Positions 25,381 through 33,263 of a stretch of DNA of 39,019 nt are shown one piece after another. Below the pieces are notes generated by a model, which saw only the letters and a list, made by a program, of their open reading frames with translations, ran no database searches and was not told the origin of the DNA. Both the position numbers and the translations under genes were made by a program. How positions within the stretch are numbered: position 1 is the first letter of the stretch; the number at the start of each line of letters is the position of its first letter. Location of the stretch: positions 1 through 39,019 of the forward strand of contig NZ_PDWM01000030.1 in the NCBI RefSeq assembly GCF_010093225.1. Reading direction: 5' to 3'. This stretch comes from Pseudoxanthomonas koreensis. GTDB lineage: Bacteria > Pseudomonadota > Gammaproteobacteria > Xanthomonadales > Xanthomonadaceae.

Positions 25381-27192
25381 ATGTCCTGTCGCGCCGCCCT
25401 GCTTGCCCTGTCGCTCGCCAGCCTGCCGGCTACCGCCGCGGCCGCCGTCCCGCAATCAGCGACGGCCTCTGCCGCCAGCGCCGACGCCCTGGCCACCGTG
25501 TCCGAGCGCTCCGGCTTCCAGCGCACCGGCCGCTACGAAGAAGTCGGCCGCCTGGCCGCCGCGTTCCAGGCCCGCCATCCGGACCGGGTCCGTGCACTGG
25601 AATTCGGCACCACGCCCGAGGGCCGGCCGATGCAGCTGCTGGTGGTCACCGCCACCGGCGTCTTCGACCCGGCCGAGGCCCGGCGCCGCGGCCTGCCGGT
25701 GGTGCTGATGCAGGGCGGCATCCATGCCGGCGAGATCGACGGCAAGGACGCCGGCTTCCTCGCCCTGCGCCAGGTGCTCGCCGGACAGGCCGCGCCCGGG
25801 GCGCTGGACAAGGTGGTGTGGCTGTTCGTGCCGGTGTTCAACGTCGATGGCCACGAGCGCTTCGGCGCCTGGAACCGGCCCAACCAGCGCGGCCCGGAAC
25901 AGATGGGCTGGCGCACCACCGCGCAGAACTTCAACCTCAACCGCGACTACGTGAAGGCCGATGCGCCGGAGATGCGCGCGATGCTGCGCCTGGTGCAGGC
26001 CTGGGATCCGCTGGCGACGGTCGACCTGCACGCGACCGACGGCGCCCAGTTCGAGCACGACATCTCGATCCAGGTCGAGCCGCTGCACGCCGGCGACGCG
26101 CGGCTGCGCGAGATCGGCCGCGCCTGGCGCAACGCGGTGATCGCCGACCTGGCCCGGCAGGGCTCGAAGCCGCTGCCGTTCTACCCGTCCTTCGTGGAGA
26201 ACGACAACCCTGCCTCCGGCTTCGAGGACGGCGTGCCGCCGCCGCGCTTCTCGCACGGCTATTTCCTGCTGCGCAACCGCCTGGGCATGCTGGTGGAAAC
26301 GCATTCGTGGAAGCCGTACCCGGAACGGGTGCGGATCACCCGCAATACGATCGTCTCGGTGCTCGAGCAGATGGCCGCGCATGGCGCGCAGTGGCGGCGC
26401 GAGGCCGACGCGGCGGACGCGCGCGCGGCGAAGCTGGGCGGGCAGTCCGAGCCGCTGGCCTGGAAGGCGGGCGCGAAGGCGCGCGACGTCGATTTCCTCG
26501 GCTACGCCTACACCCGAACGCCGTCGGACGTGTCCGGCGCGCTGATGACCCGCTACGACGAGACCACCCCGCAGGTCTGGCGCGTGCCGCTGCGCGACGA
26601 CGTGCAGCCGGCGTTGCATGCCGTCGCCCCGCGCGCGGGCTACCTGGTGCCGCCGGCCTGGGCCGCGTTCGTGCAGCCGGCACTGGAAGCGCACGGCGTC
26701 GCTTTCCGCCGCGTGGACGCGGCCTGGCCCGGCGCGCCGGTGCAGGCGTTCCGCACCACGGCACCGCAGTTCGCCGGCAACTCCATGGAAGGCAGGCAGC
26801 GGCTGTCGCTGGAAGGCGCGTGGAAGCCGGAACCGCGCGACGTGGGCGCCGGCGCACTGTACGTGCCGATCGCGCAGCCGCTGTCGCGCCTGGTCCTCGC
26901 CCTGCTCGAACCGCAGGCGCCGGATTCGGTCGCCGCCTGGGGCGCGCTCAACGTCGCGTTCGAGCGCAAGGAATACATGGAGGACTACGTCGCCGAGGAC
27001 GTCGCCCGCGCGATGCTCGCCGACGACCCGGCGCTGGGCGACGAATTCCGGCGCCGGCTCGCCGACGACCCGGCCTTCGCCGCCGATCCCGGCGCACGCC
27101 TGGACTTCTTCTACCGCCGCCATCCGGCGTGGGACGAACGCTACGGCCTGTACCCGGTCCTGCGCCTGGACCAGCCCCCGCCCGATCGCTGA
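25381..27192 (+). CDS. Secreted M14-family zinc carboxypeptidase
   Basis: A 603-residue exported metallopeptidase. The signal peptide ends near PATAAAA (about residue 22). The M14 zinc site is HAGE (His115, Glu118) in GGIHAGEIDGKDAG with His217 in VDLHATDG; the catalytic Glu is Glu306 in LVETHSWKPY. VFNVDGHERFGAWNRPNQRG fits the substrate-binding part. The roughly 290 residues after the catalytic domain form a large C-terminal region I cannot assign. The start is the ATG leading directly into the signal peptide; upstream open sequence lacks one. It ends 15 bases before the next gene. Confidence 0.92.
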   Translation: MSCRAALLALSLASLPATAAAAVPQSATASAASADALATVSERSGFQRTGRYEEVGRLAAAFQARHPDRVRALEFGTTPEGRPMQLLVVTATGVFDPAEARRRGLPVVLMQGGIHAGEIDGKDAGFLALRQVLAGQAAPGALDKVVWLFVPVFNVDGHERFGAWNRPNQRGPEQMGWRTTAQNFNLNRDYVKADAPEMRAMLRLVQAWDPLATVDLHATDGAQFEHDISIQVEPLHAGDARLREIGRAWRNAVIADLARQGSKPLPFYPSFVENDNPASGFEDGVPPPRFSHGYFLLRNRLGMLVETHSWKPYPERVRITRNTIVSVLEQMAAHGAQWRREADAADARAAKLGGQSEPLAWKAGAKARDVDFLGYAYTRTPSDVSGALMTRYDETTPQVWRVPLRDDVQPALHAVAPRAGYLVPPAWAAFVQPALEAHGVAFRRVDAAWPGAPVQAFRTTAPQFAGNSMEGRQRLSLEGAWKPEPRDVGAGALYVPIAQPLSRLVLALLEPQAPDSVAAWGALNVAFERKEYMEDYVAEDVARAMLADDPALGDEFRRRLADDPAFAADPGARLDFFYRRHPAWDERYGLYPVLRLDQPPPDR

Positions 27193-27207
27193 CCCGGAGC
27201 GCCCGCC

Positions 27208-28158
27208 ATGCCCCGCCTGCCCCGTCTCGCCCGCCTGCTGTCCTGCATCGGCCTGCTGGCGGGCGCAACGGCTGTCGCCGCGCCGGCCGGCATCGAGGCG
27301 CGGGCGCAGCCGGCGGAGTTCAGCGTGGTCACCTTCAACCTCTACCACGACTCCGCCGACTGGCCGCGGCGGCGCGTGCAGGTGCTGGCCACCTTCCGCC
27401 GCCTGGCGCCCGATGCGATCGTGCTGCAGGAAGTGCTGCAGCACGAATCGCTGCCCAACCAGGCCGCATGGCTGGCGCGCGAGCTCGGCTACGAATACCG
27501 GTTCGTGACCACCGACCCGCCCAGCCACAAGCGCCGCTACGGCATCGCGCTGCTGACCCGCCATCCGCTGGTCGAGGAAGGCGAAACCCTGCTGCACCCG
27601 CTGGAAGACCACCGCACCGCCGGCTTCGCCCGCCTGCTGGTCGATGGCCAACCGTTGAACCTGTACTACACCCACCTGTACTGGAAGCCCGACGGCGCGG
27701 CCATCCGCGCCCGCCAGGTCGCCGACCTGCTGGCCTACGTGGAGGCCACCTCCGGCGAAGCGCCCTCGCTGCTGGCCGGCGACTTCAACGCCGAGGCCGA
27801 CGCACCGGAACTGGCCGCGCTGCTGCCAGGCTGGGAAGACGCCTGGCTGCGCCTGGATCCGCGCGCCGACACTGCCGCCTCCAGCACGCTCAACCCCGCC
27901 TATTTCAGTACGCCGGCACGCGTGGACCACGTATTCCTGCCGCGCGGCCGGATGCGGCCACTGGAAGCACGGCTGCTGTTCGCCGAACCGGATGCGGACG
28001 GCCTCTGGGCCTCCGACCACCGCGCCGTGTACGTGCGCCTGCGGCTGCCACCCGTCGCCGATACGGCGACTGAAGCTGCCGCCGCTACCGAAGCGGAAAC
28101 GGAGGCGGATGACACCACCGAGCCTGCCGCAGATCCCGAAGTGAACAAGCCCTTTTAA
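27208..28158 (+). CDS. Exported endonuclease/exonuclease/phosphatase-fold protein
   Basis: A 316-residue metal-dependent hydrolase of the DNase I-like (EEP) fold. A signal peptide ends near AVAAPA. Fold motifs in order are VVTFNLYHDSADWP, VLQEVLQHE (metal Glu), YTHLYWKP (catalytic His), LLAGDFNAE (Asp/Asn) and the end motif ASDHRAVYV (Asp-His); RVDHVFLP precedes it. All catalytic residues are present. Substrates in this superfamily range from DNA to sphingolipids and inositol phosphates, so none is named. The last 35 residues are an Ala/Thr/Glu/Asp-rich acidic tail not part of the fold. It is probably co-transcribed with the M14 peptidase. Confidence 0.88.
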   Translation: MPRLPRLARLLSCIGLLAGATAVAAPAGIEARAQPAEFSVVTFNLYHDSADWPRRRVQVLATFRRLAPDAIVLQEVLQHESLPNQAAWLARELGYEYRFVTTDPPSHKRRYGIALLTRHPLVEEGETLLHPLEDHRTAGFARLLVDGQPLNLYYTHLYWKPDGAAIRARQVADLLAYVEATSGEAPSLLAGDFNAEADAPELAALLPGWEDAWLRLDPRADTAASSTLNPAYFSTPARVDHVFLPRGRMRPLEARLLFAEPDADGLWASDHRAVYVRLRLPPVADTATEAAAATEAETEADDTTEPAADPEVNKPF

Positions 28159-28246
28159 TGTTTCAGGAACACCGCCTTCGCATCCCCCATGCGCATGCCC
28201 GACTAGCCTGCCCGCTCCCCACCACTGCACAGACAGGAAAAACCGC

Positions 28247-28704
28247 ATGAAGCCCACGACCGGCACCCGCGTCGCCCACCCTGCCCGCAACGCGGGCCTG
28301 CTCCTGTGCACCTCGCTGCTGGTCGCCCTGGCCGCCTGCCGCCCCGCGGACGACGACACACCCGCACCTGCGGCCACGGAAGCCACCGTGCCCGCCGCGC
28401 AACCGGCACCCACCCCTCCGGGCGACGCGATGCCCCCCGGCGCCACTGTGCTCCAGAGCCAGTGGCAGTGCGGCGACGAACGCATCTCCGCACGCTTCGA
28501 CAGGCCACCCGGACCGCCACCGTGGTCCACACCGGCGGCGAACTGGTGCTGCAGCAGGCCGCAGCCGCCTCCGGCGCGCGCTACGCCGACAGCAACGGCA
28601 ACGAATTCTGGACCAAGGGCCCAGGTGGAACGCTGACCCTCTCAGGCACGCCCGCGCGCGAATGCACCGAGGTCGTGAACCCCGCTACAGCACCGGCGGG
28701 TTGA
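28247..28704 (+). pseudogene. MliC-type lysozyme inhibitor lipoprotein, frameshifted
   Basis: Read in two frames, this is one lipoprotein. The first frame (28247 onward) gives a signal peptide with lipobox LAAC, a Pro/Ala tether and the start of an MliC domain, WQCGDERISARFD. After about 28502 the homology continues in the other frame as TATVVHTGGELVLQQ, SGARYADSNGNEFWTKG and CTEV, the rest of MliC (membrane-bound c-type lysozyme inhibitor), ending at TGA 28702-28704. One base is missing near 28500-28508 (GACAGGCCACCC). As written, the first frame runs on to 28636 with a nonsense tail. It may be a real loss or a sequencing error. MliC proteins protect the cell wall from host or competitor lysozyme. 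Confidence 0.85.
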
Positions 28705-28717
28705 GTGGCCGGAGAGC

Positions 28718-28735
28718 AGCGGGGCAAGCCCCGCT
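28718..28735. repeat. GGGGCAAGCCCC-core palindrome
   Basis: A 7-bp stem (28718-28724 with 28729-28735) around CAAG, 13 bases after the mliC stop. It shares its core with 4179-4204 and 32298-32321. It may end transcription and also marks the left side of the repeat-rich gap 28705-29004. Confidence 0.6.
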
Positions 28736-28812
28736 CTACAAGAGCGCAACACATGGCCGCGTCCCTGACCGCAGGCCAATAGAAGCCACGACCCGGAAGA
28801 TCGCGAAAGGAC

Positions 28813-28916
28813 GCCGTACCTTGGGTATATGGCCCAAGTGGCACATGGATGTGCCACGGCCCTTCGTAAAGACAGGATGTCGTCCCGAAGGGTGGGCCAT
28901 ATACCCAAGGTGCGGC
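28813..28916. repeat. Nested palindromic element with three-way-junction folding potential
   Basis: Outer arms 28813-28836 and 28893-28916 are 24 bases each and complementary at all positions but one (G-U possible). Inside are two more hairpins: 28838-28845 with 28850-28857 (8 bp, TGGA loop), and 28860-28866 with 28886-28892 (7 bp), which itself encloses 28871-28874 with 28878-28881 (4 bp, GGA loop). The whole fills about a third of the 300-base gap between mliC and htpX. Perfect pairing at four levels cannot be chance. It could be a dispersed REP/MITE-like repeat, a structured RNA, or an mRNA 3' stabiliser. Open frames across it on both strands look spurious. Confidence 0.85.
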
Positions 28917-29004
28917 GGCCCCCACCGGAGCCGACGCTCTTGAATGCCCCCCCGGAGTCGACGTCCTTCGACGCCCCGAGGAGGCCGCCGGCTGGAATTG
29001 CAGG

Positions 29005-29880
29005 TCAGGCCGCAGTCGCAGCCCTCAGCGCCGCGATCCGCTCCGCCAGCGGCGGATGGCTCAGGAACAGCCTGCGCAGCCCCTGCCCCATGCCACCCGC
29101 AATACCGAACGCCTCCACCTGTGCCGGCAGCGTGCTCTGCCCCTGGTTCTGCGACAACCGCTGCAGCGCCGCGATCATCTTCTCCCGCCCGGCCAACCGC
29201 GCCCCGCCCGCGTCCGCACGGAACTCCCGGCGGCGCGAGAACCACATCGCGATCATGGTCGCGAACAGCCCGAAGACCATCTCCAGCACCATCACGATCG
29301 CGAAATAGGCCAGCCCCGGGCGATCGTTATCACGCCCACCGGAAAGCTGGCTGTCGATGACCCCGCCCAACACCCGCGCCAGCACGATCACGAACGTATT
29401 GAGCACGCCCTGCAGCAGCGCCATGGTGATCATGTCGCCGTTGGCCACGTGCGCGACCTCATGGCCCAGCACCGCCTCGGCCTCGTCCGCGTCCATCTGC
29501 CGCAACAACCCGGTGGACACCGCCACCAGCGCATTGTTGCGGTTGGCGCCGGTGGCGAAGGCGTTGATCTCCGGCGCGTCGTAGACCGCGACCTCGGGCA
29601 TGCCGATGCCGGCCGCCTGCGCCTGGCGCTGCACGGTGGCCAGCAACCAGCGTTCGGTCTCGTTGCGCGGTTCGGTGATGACCTGCGCGCGGGTGGCGCG
29701 CTTGGCCATCCACTTGGACATCAGCAGCGAGATGATCGAGCCGCCGAAGCCGAACAGCGCGGCCATGACCAGCAGCCCGCCCATCTGTCCCGGGTGGACG
29801 CCGAGCAGCGACATGACGATGCCGGCCAGGAACAGCACGGCCAGGTTGGTGGCGAGGAACAGGGCAATGCGGCTGAACAC
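29005..29880 (-). CDS. htpX: Membrane zinc protease HtpX
   Basis: An inner-membrane M48 metalloprotease of 291 residues that takes part in quality control of membrane proteins. The zinc site is HEVAH (His140, Glu141, His144) with Glu219 in [12 protein letters not shown]. Four hydrophobic segments are visible: two N-terminal ([34 protein letters not shown]) and two after the zinc motif. GTG 29880 is the start, since it gives [11 protein letters not shown], the usual HtpX N-terminus; a longer frame on the same strand reaches into the divergent gluQ gene and is not real. In many bacteria htpX responds to CpxR or heat shock; I see no such site. Confidence 0.95.
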   Translation of the reverse strand: MFSRIALFLATNLAVLFLAGIVMSLLGVHPGQMGGLLVMAALFGFGGSIISLLMSKWMAKRATRAQVITEPRNETERWLLATVQRQAQAAGIGMPEVAVYDAPEINAFATGANRNNALVAVSTGLLRQMDADEAEAVLGHEVAHVANGDMITMALLQGVLNTFVIVLARVLGGVIDSQLSGGRDNDRPGLAYFAIVMVLEMVFGLFATMIAMWFSRRREFRADAGGARLAGREKMIAALQRLSQNQGQSTLPAQVEAFGIAGGMGQGLRRLFLSHPPLAERIAALRAATAA

Positions 29881-29981
29881 GGGCAGGTCTCCGGGGAGCT
29901 TGGGCGCGGGGGCGTGTCTTCGCCAGAAACTGGGGTCGCCATGGCTTGAAATCAAGCGATCCACGCCGCGACCATGCACTG

Positions 29982-30893
29982 ATGACCCGCGTCGCCCATC
30001 CGCCCCCCTATCGCGGCCGTTTCGCACCCTCGCCCACCGGCCCCCTGCATGCCGGCTCGCTGCTGGCCGCGTTGGGCAGCTGGCTGCTGGCGCGCGCGGC
30101 CGGCGGCGAATGGCTGGTGCGGGTCGAAGACCTGGATCCGCCGCGCGAAGTCCCCGGCGCGGCCGATGCGCAACTGGCGGCGCTCTCCGCGTTCGGCCTG
30201 CTCCCTGACCAGCCACCGGTCCGGCAGAGCGCGCGCCACGCCCTGTACCACGCTGCGCTGGAGCGCCTGCGCGCCTCCGGTGCGGCGTTCTCCTGCCCGT
30301 GCAGCCGCAGCGAACTGGCCGCACAGCACGGAGTCCATCGCCACTGCGTGGCCGCCACGCCACGACCGCACCCGGCCTGGCGCCTGCGCGTGGCCGACGG
30401 CACCACGGTCGCCTTCGACGACGGCCTGCAGGGCCGGTTCGAACAGGACGTGGCGCGCGAGGTCGGCGACTTCGTCCTGCTGCGCGCCGACGGCTGCTGG
30501 GCCTACCAGCTGGCGGTGGTGGTGGACGACGCCGAACAGGACATCACCGACGTGGTCCGCGGTAACGACCTGCTCGACTCCACCCCGCGCCAGATCCTGC
30601 TGCAACGCACGCTGGGCCTGCCGACGCCACGCTATCTGCACCTGCCACTGGTCCTGGACGAAACCGGGCAGAAGCTGTCCAAGTCCAGCGCCGCGCAGCC
30701 GGTGGACCCGGCCGATCCGTTGCCGGCGCTGCGGCGCGCCTGGGCGCAGCTTGGCCAGGATCCGGCCCCGCTGCGCGACGCCGGCACGGTCGATACGCTG
30801 TTGCGGCGCGCGCTCGCGCACTTCGACCGCACCCGCCTGCCGGCGCGCTTGCACTTTCAGGAGGCCAGCACTACAACTGGCGTGGATCACTGA
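29982..30893 (+). CDS. gluQ: Glutamyl-Q tRNA(Asp) synthetase
   Basis: A truncated glutamyl-tRNA synthetase paralog of 303 residues that attaches glutamate to queuosine at the wobble base of tRNA-Asp. It has the class I catalytic domain but no anticodon-binding domain. The HIGH-like motif is PTGPLHAGS near 18-26 and the KMSKS-like motif is KLSKS at 231-235. The zinc site is visible as Cys105-Pro-Cys107 and Cys122. ATG 29982 starts right before the conserved [11 protein letters not shown]; a TTG at 29946 is possible but less likely. It precedes phaB by 23 bases. Confidence 0.94.
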   Translation: MTRVAHPPPYRGRFAPSPTGPLHAGSLLAALGSWLLARAAGGEWLVRVEDLDPPREVPGAADAQLAALSAFGLLPDQPPVRQSARHALYHAALERLRASGAAFSCPCSRSELAAQHGVHRHCVAATPRPHPAWRLRVADGTTVAFDDGLQGRFEQDVAREVGDFVLLRADGCWAYQLAVVVDDAEQDITDVVRGNDLLDSTPRQILLQRTLGLPTPRYLHLPLVLDETGQKLSKSSAAQPVDPADPLPALRRAWAQLGQDPAPLRDAGTVDTLLRRALAHFDRTRLPARLHFQEASTTTGVDH

Positions 30894-30916
30894 ATGCGCC
30901 CCGGGAGGGCTCCGTC

Positions 30917-31657
<741 letters not shown>

Positions 31658-31679
31658 GGCACCGGGCCGGAACTGCGGG

Positions 31680-31709
31680 AGTTGCATGCGCTGCTGCAGT
31701 GCGCCATGC
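31680..31709 (+). promoter_or_regulatory. TGC/GCA-rich dyad upstream of phaR
   Basis: Between phaB and phaR lies an imperfect dyad centred on CTGCAG (31694-31699), flanked by GCGC on each side and by GCATG (31684-31688) and CATGC (31705-31709). PhaR repressors are reported to bind TGC-rich dyads near phasin and phaR genes. Autoregulation here is inference. Confidence 0.3.
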
Positions 31710-31743
31710 TCGCTGGCACATGAAGACCGCCCGCGAGCGCACG

Positions 31744-32268
31744 ATGGCAGCCCTACGGATCATCAAGAAGTACCCGAACCGCCGGCTCTACGACACCGAG
31801 ATTTCCAGCTACATCACCATCGAGGACGTGCGCCAGCTCATCCTCGACGGTGAGTCCTTCGAGGTCCGTGACGCCAAGAGCGGCGAGGACCTCACCCGTT
31901 CGGTGCTGCTGCAGATCATCGCCGAGCAGGAGCAGGACGGGGAGCCGATGCTCTCGACCCAGCTGCTGAGCCAGATCATCCGCTTCTACGGCGATTCGCT
32001 GCAGGGCTTCATGGGCAACTACCTGGAACGCAGCATGACCGCGTTCCTGGAACAGCAGCAGACCTTCCGCCAGCAGATGGGCAACCTGCTCGGGCAGACG
32101 CCGTGGGCGGCGATGAACCAGCTCACCGAACGCAACCTGGAACTGTGGCAGGAGTTCCAGCGCGGCCTGGCCGGAGGCGCCGGCCGCCCGACGGGCAGCA
32201 CCGCCGGTGCCGGAGCCAAGGCCGAACCGGAACGCGGCAGCGGCACGGGCGGCAAGCCCCGGCGCTGA
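31744..32268 (+). CDS. phaR: Polyhydroxyalkanoate synthesis regulator
   Basis: A DNA-binding repressor of phasin and PHA genes, released by PHA granules. It has 174 residues. The N-terminal PHB_acc_N domain is unmistakable: RIIKKYPNRRLYDTEIS, YITIEDVRQLI, FEVRDAKSGEDLTRSVLLQII. The PHB_acc domain follows, with MLSTQLLSQIIRFYGDSLQ and YLERSMTAFLEQQ, then a Gly/Ala-rich tail. ATG 31744 matches the usual MAA-x-RIIKKYPNRRLYD start; ATG 31720 would add eight residues and has no better ribosome site. It lies 86 bases after phaB. A strong hairpin terminates it. Confidence 0.94.
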   Translation: MAALRIIKKYPNRRLYDTEISSYITIEDVRQLILDGESFEVRDAKSGEDLTRSVLLQIIAEQEQDGEPMLSTQLLSQIIRFYGDSLQGFMGNYLERSMTAFLEQQQTFRQQMGNLLGQTPWAAMNQLTERNLELWQEFQRGLAGGAGRPTGSTAGAGAKAEPERGSGTGGKPRR

Positions 32269-32297
32269 GCCCTGGCGCAAGCGGATGGACAGAACGG

Positions 32298-32323
32298 ACA
32301 GCCGGGGCAAGCCCCGGCTGTTT
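32298..32323. terminator. Palindromic terminator after phaR (GGGGCAAGCCCC family)
   Basis: A 10-bp stem (32298-32307 with 32312-32321), CAAG loop, then TT. It separates convergent phaR (+) and the M48 protease gene (-). It shares the 12-base core with the elements at 4179 and 28718. Confidence 0.75.
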
Positions 32324-32336
32324 CGTCATGGCCGCG

Positions 32337-33248
32337 TTACTGCCGGCAGAATTTCTGCCGGTACTCCATCGCTTTGGGCAGCAGCGACTGCAGGGTCTGG
32401 ATGCGGGTGCCCGGGTTGGGATGGGTCGAGGAGAACTCCGGCGGAGCCTCGCCGCCCGAAGACTCGCTCATGCGCTGCCACAGGCCGATCGACTCGTTGG
32501 GGTCGTAGCAGGCGGCGGCGGCCAGCATCAGGCCGACCTCGTCGGCCTGGGTTTCGTGGGTGCGGGCGTACGGCAGCAGGTAGCCGTAACCCATCGCCGC
32601 CATCACCATCTGCTGCTGCTGCGGATCCATGCCGCTGGCCGCGCCGGCCATCTGCCCGATCTGCGCCAGCTTCTGCTGGCTCATGCGCTGGGCACCGTGG
32701 CGCAGCAGCGCGTGGGCGATCTCGTGGCCCATCACCACCGCCATCGCGTCCTCGCTCTGCGCCACCGGGATCAGGCCGGTGTAGACGGCCATCTTGCCTC
32801 CGGGCAGGCAGAACGCGTTGGCCTGGTCGGACGGGATCACGTTCACGTCCCACTCGAACCCGCGCCAGTGATCCGGCGCGGCCATGCCGTGTTCGGCGGC
32901 CAGTTCGGCGGTCACTTCCGGGACCTTCTGGATCAGGCGGCTGGCGATCGCGGTGATCTGCTGCGAGGTCGGGTCGGACTTCGCCAGCGGACGCTCCTGC
33001 TGCAGGATCTGCTCGTAGGCCTGCAGGCCCATCGCCCGCTCCTGGTCCGGGCCGATCGAACTGTCGATCAGCACGGTCTCGCCGGTGTACGGGTCGGCGG
33101 TGCGGTTGGAGAAGTAGTAGCAGCCGCCATAGGCGAGGAAGCCGAGCAGGATCAGCCAGCGCAGGTTGCCGGCGTTGAAACCGCGGCGCCGCGGCGCCTG
33201 CCCGTAGCCCTGCCTGTCGCCCGACTGGCCGAACGGATCCTGTCGCAT
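32337..33248 (-). CDS. M48-family membrane-anchored zinc metalloprotease (LoiP/Oma1-like)
   Basis: A 303-residue protease with a single N-terminal membrane segment (WLILLGFLAYGGCYYF, about 31-46) after a Gly/Arg/Gln-rich tail, and a periplasmic peptidase domain. The zinc motif is HEIAH (His175, Glu176, His179) and the third ligand is Glu232 in HETQADEVGL. The closest relatives by pattern are LoiP/YcaL and Oma1-type M48C peptidases rather than HtpX. SSTHPNPGTRIQTL near the end is the family's C-terminal mark. It begins 15 bases after the stop of the FGE-like lipoprotein gene and is surely co-transcribed with it. A role in outer-membrane or envelope quality control is likely from family knowledge. 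Confidence 0.92.
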   Translation of the reverse strand: MRQDPFGQSGDRQGYGQAPRRRGFNAGNLRWLILLGFLAYGGCYYFSNRTADPYTGETVLIDSSIGPDQERAMGLQAYEQILQQERPLAKSDPTSQQITAIASRLIQKVPEVTAELAAEHGMAAPDHWRGFEWDVNVIPSDQANAFCLPGGKMAVYTGLIPVAQSEDAMAVVMGHEIAHALLRHGAQRMSQQKLAQIGQMAGAASGMDPQQQQMVMAAMGYGYLLPYARTHETQADEVGLMLAAAACYDPNESIGLWQRMSESSGGEAPPEFSSTHPNPGTRIQTLQSLLPKAMEYRQKFCRQ

Positions 33249-33263
33249 GCCCCTTCTCCTCGA

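Noticed and set aside
28439-28520. Programmed -1 frameshift in the mliC gene
   Set aside because: No slippery heptamer or downstream pseudoknot is visible at the switch point, and MliC proteins are not known to use recoding. A deletion or base-call error is simpler.
28736-29245. Small hypothetical proteins read across the mliC-htpX gap
   Set aside because: The frames are created by the inverted repeat itself, give matching peptides on both strands and have no ribosome site.
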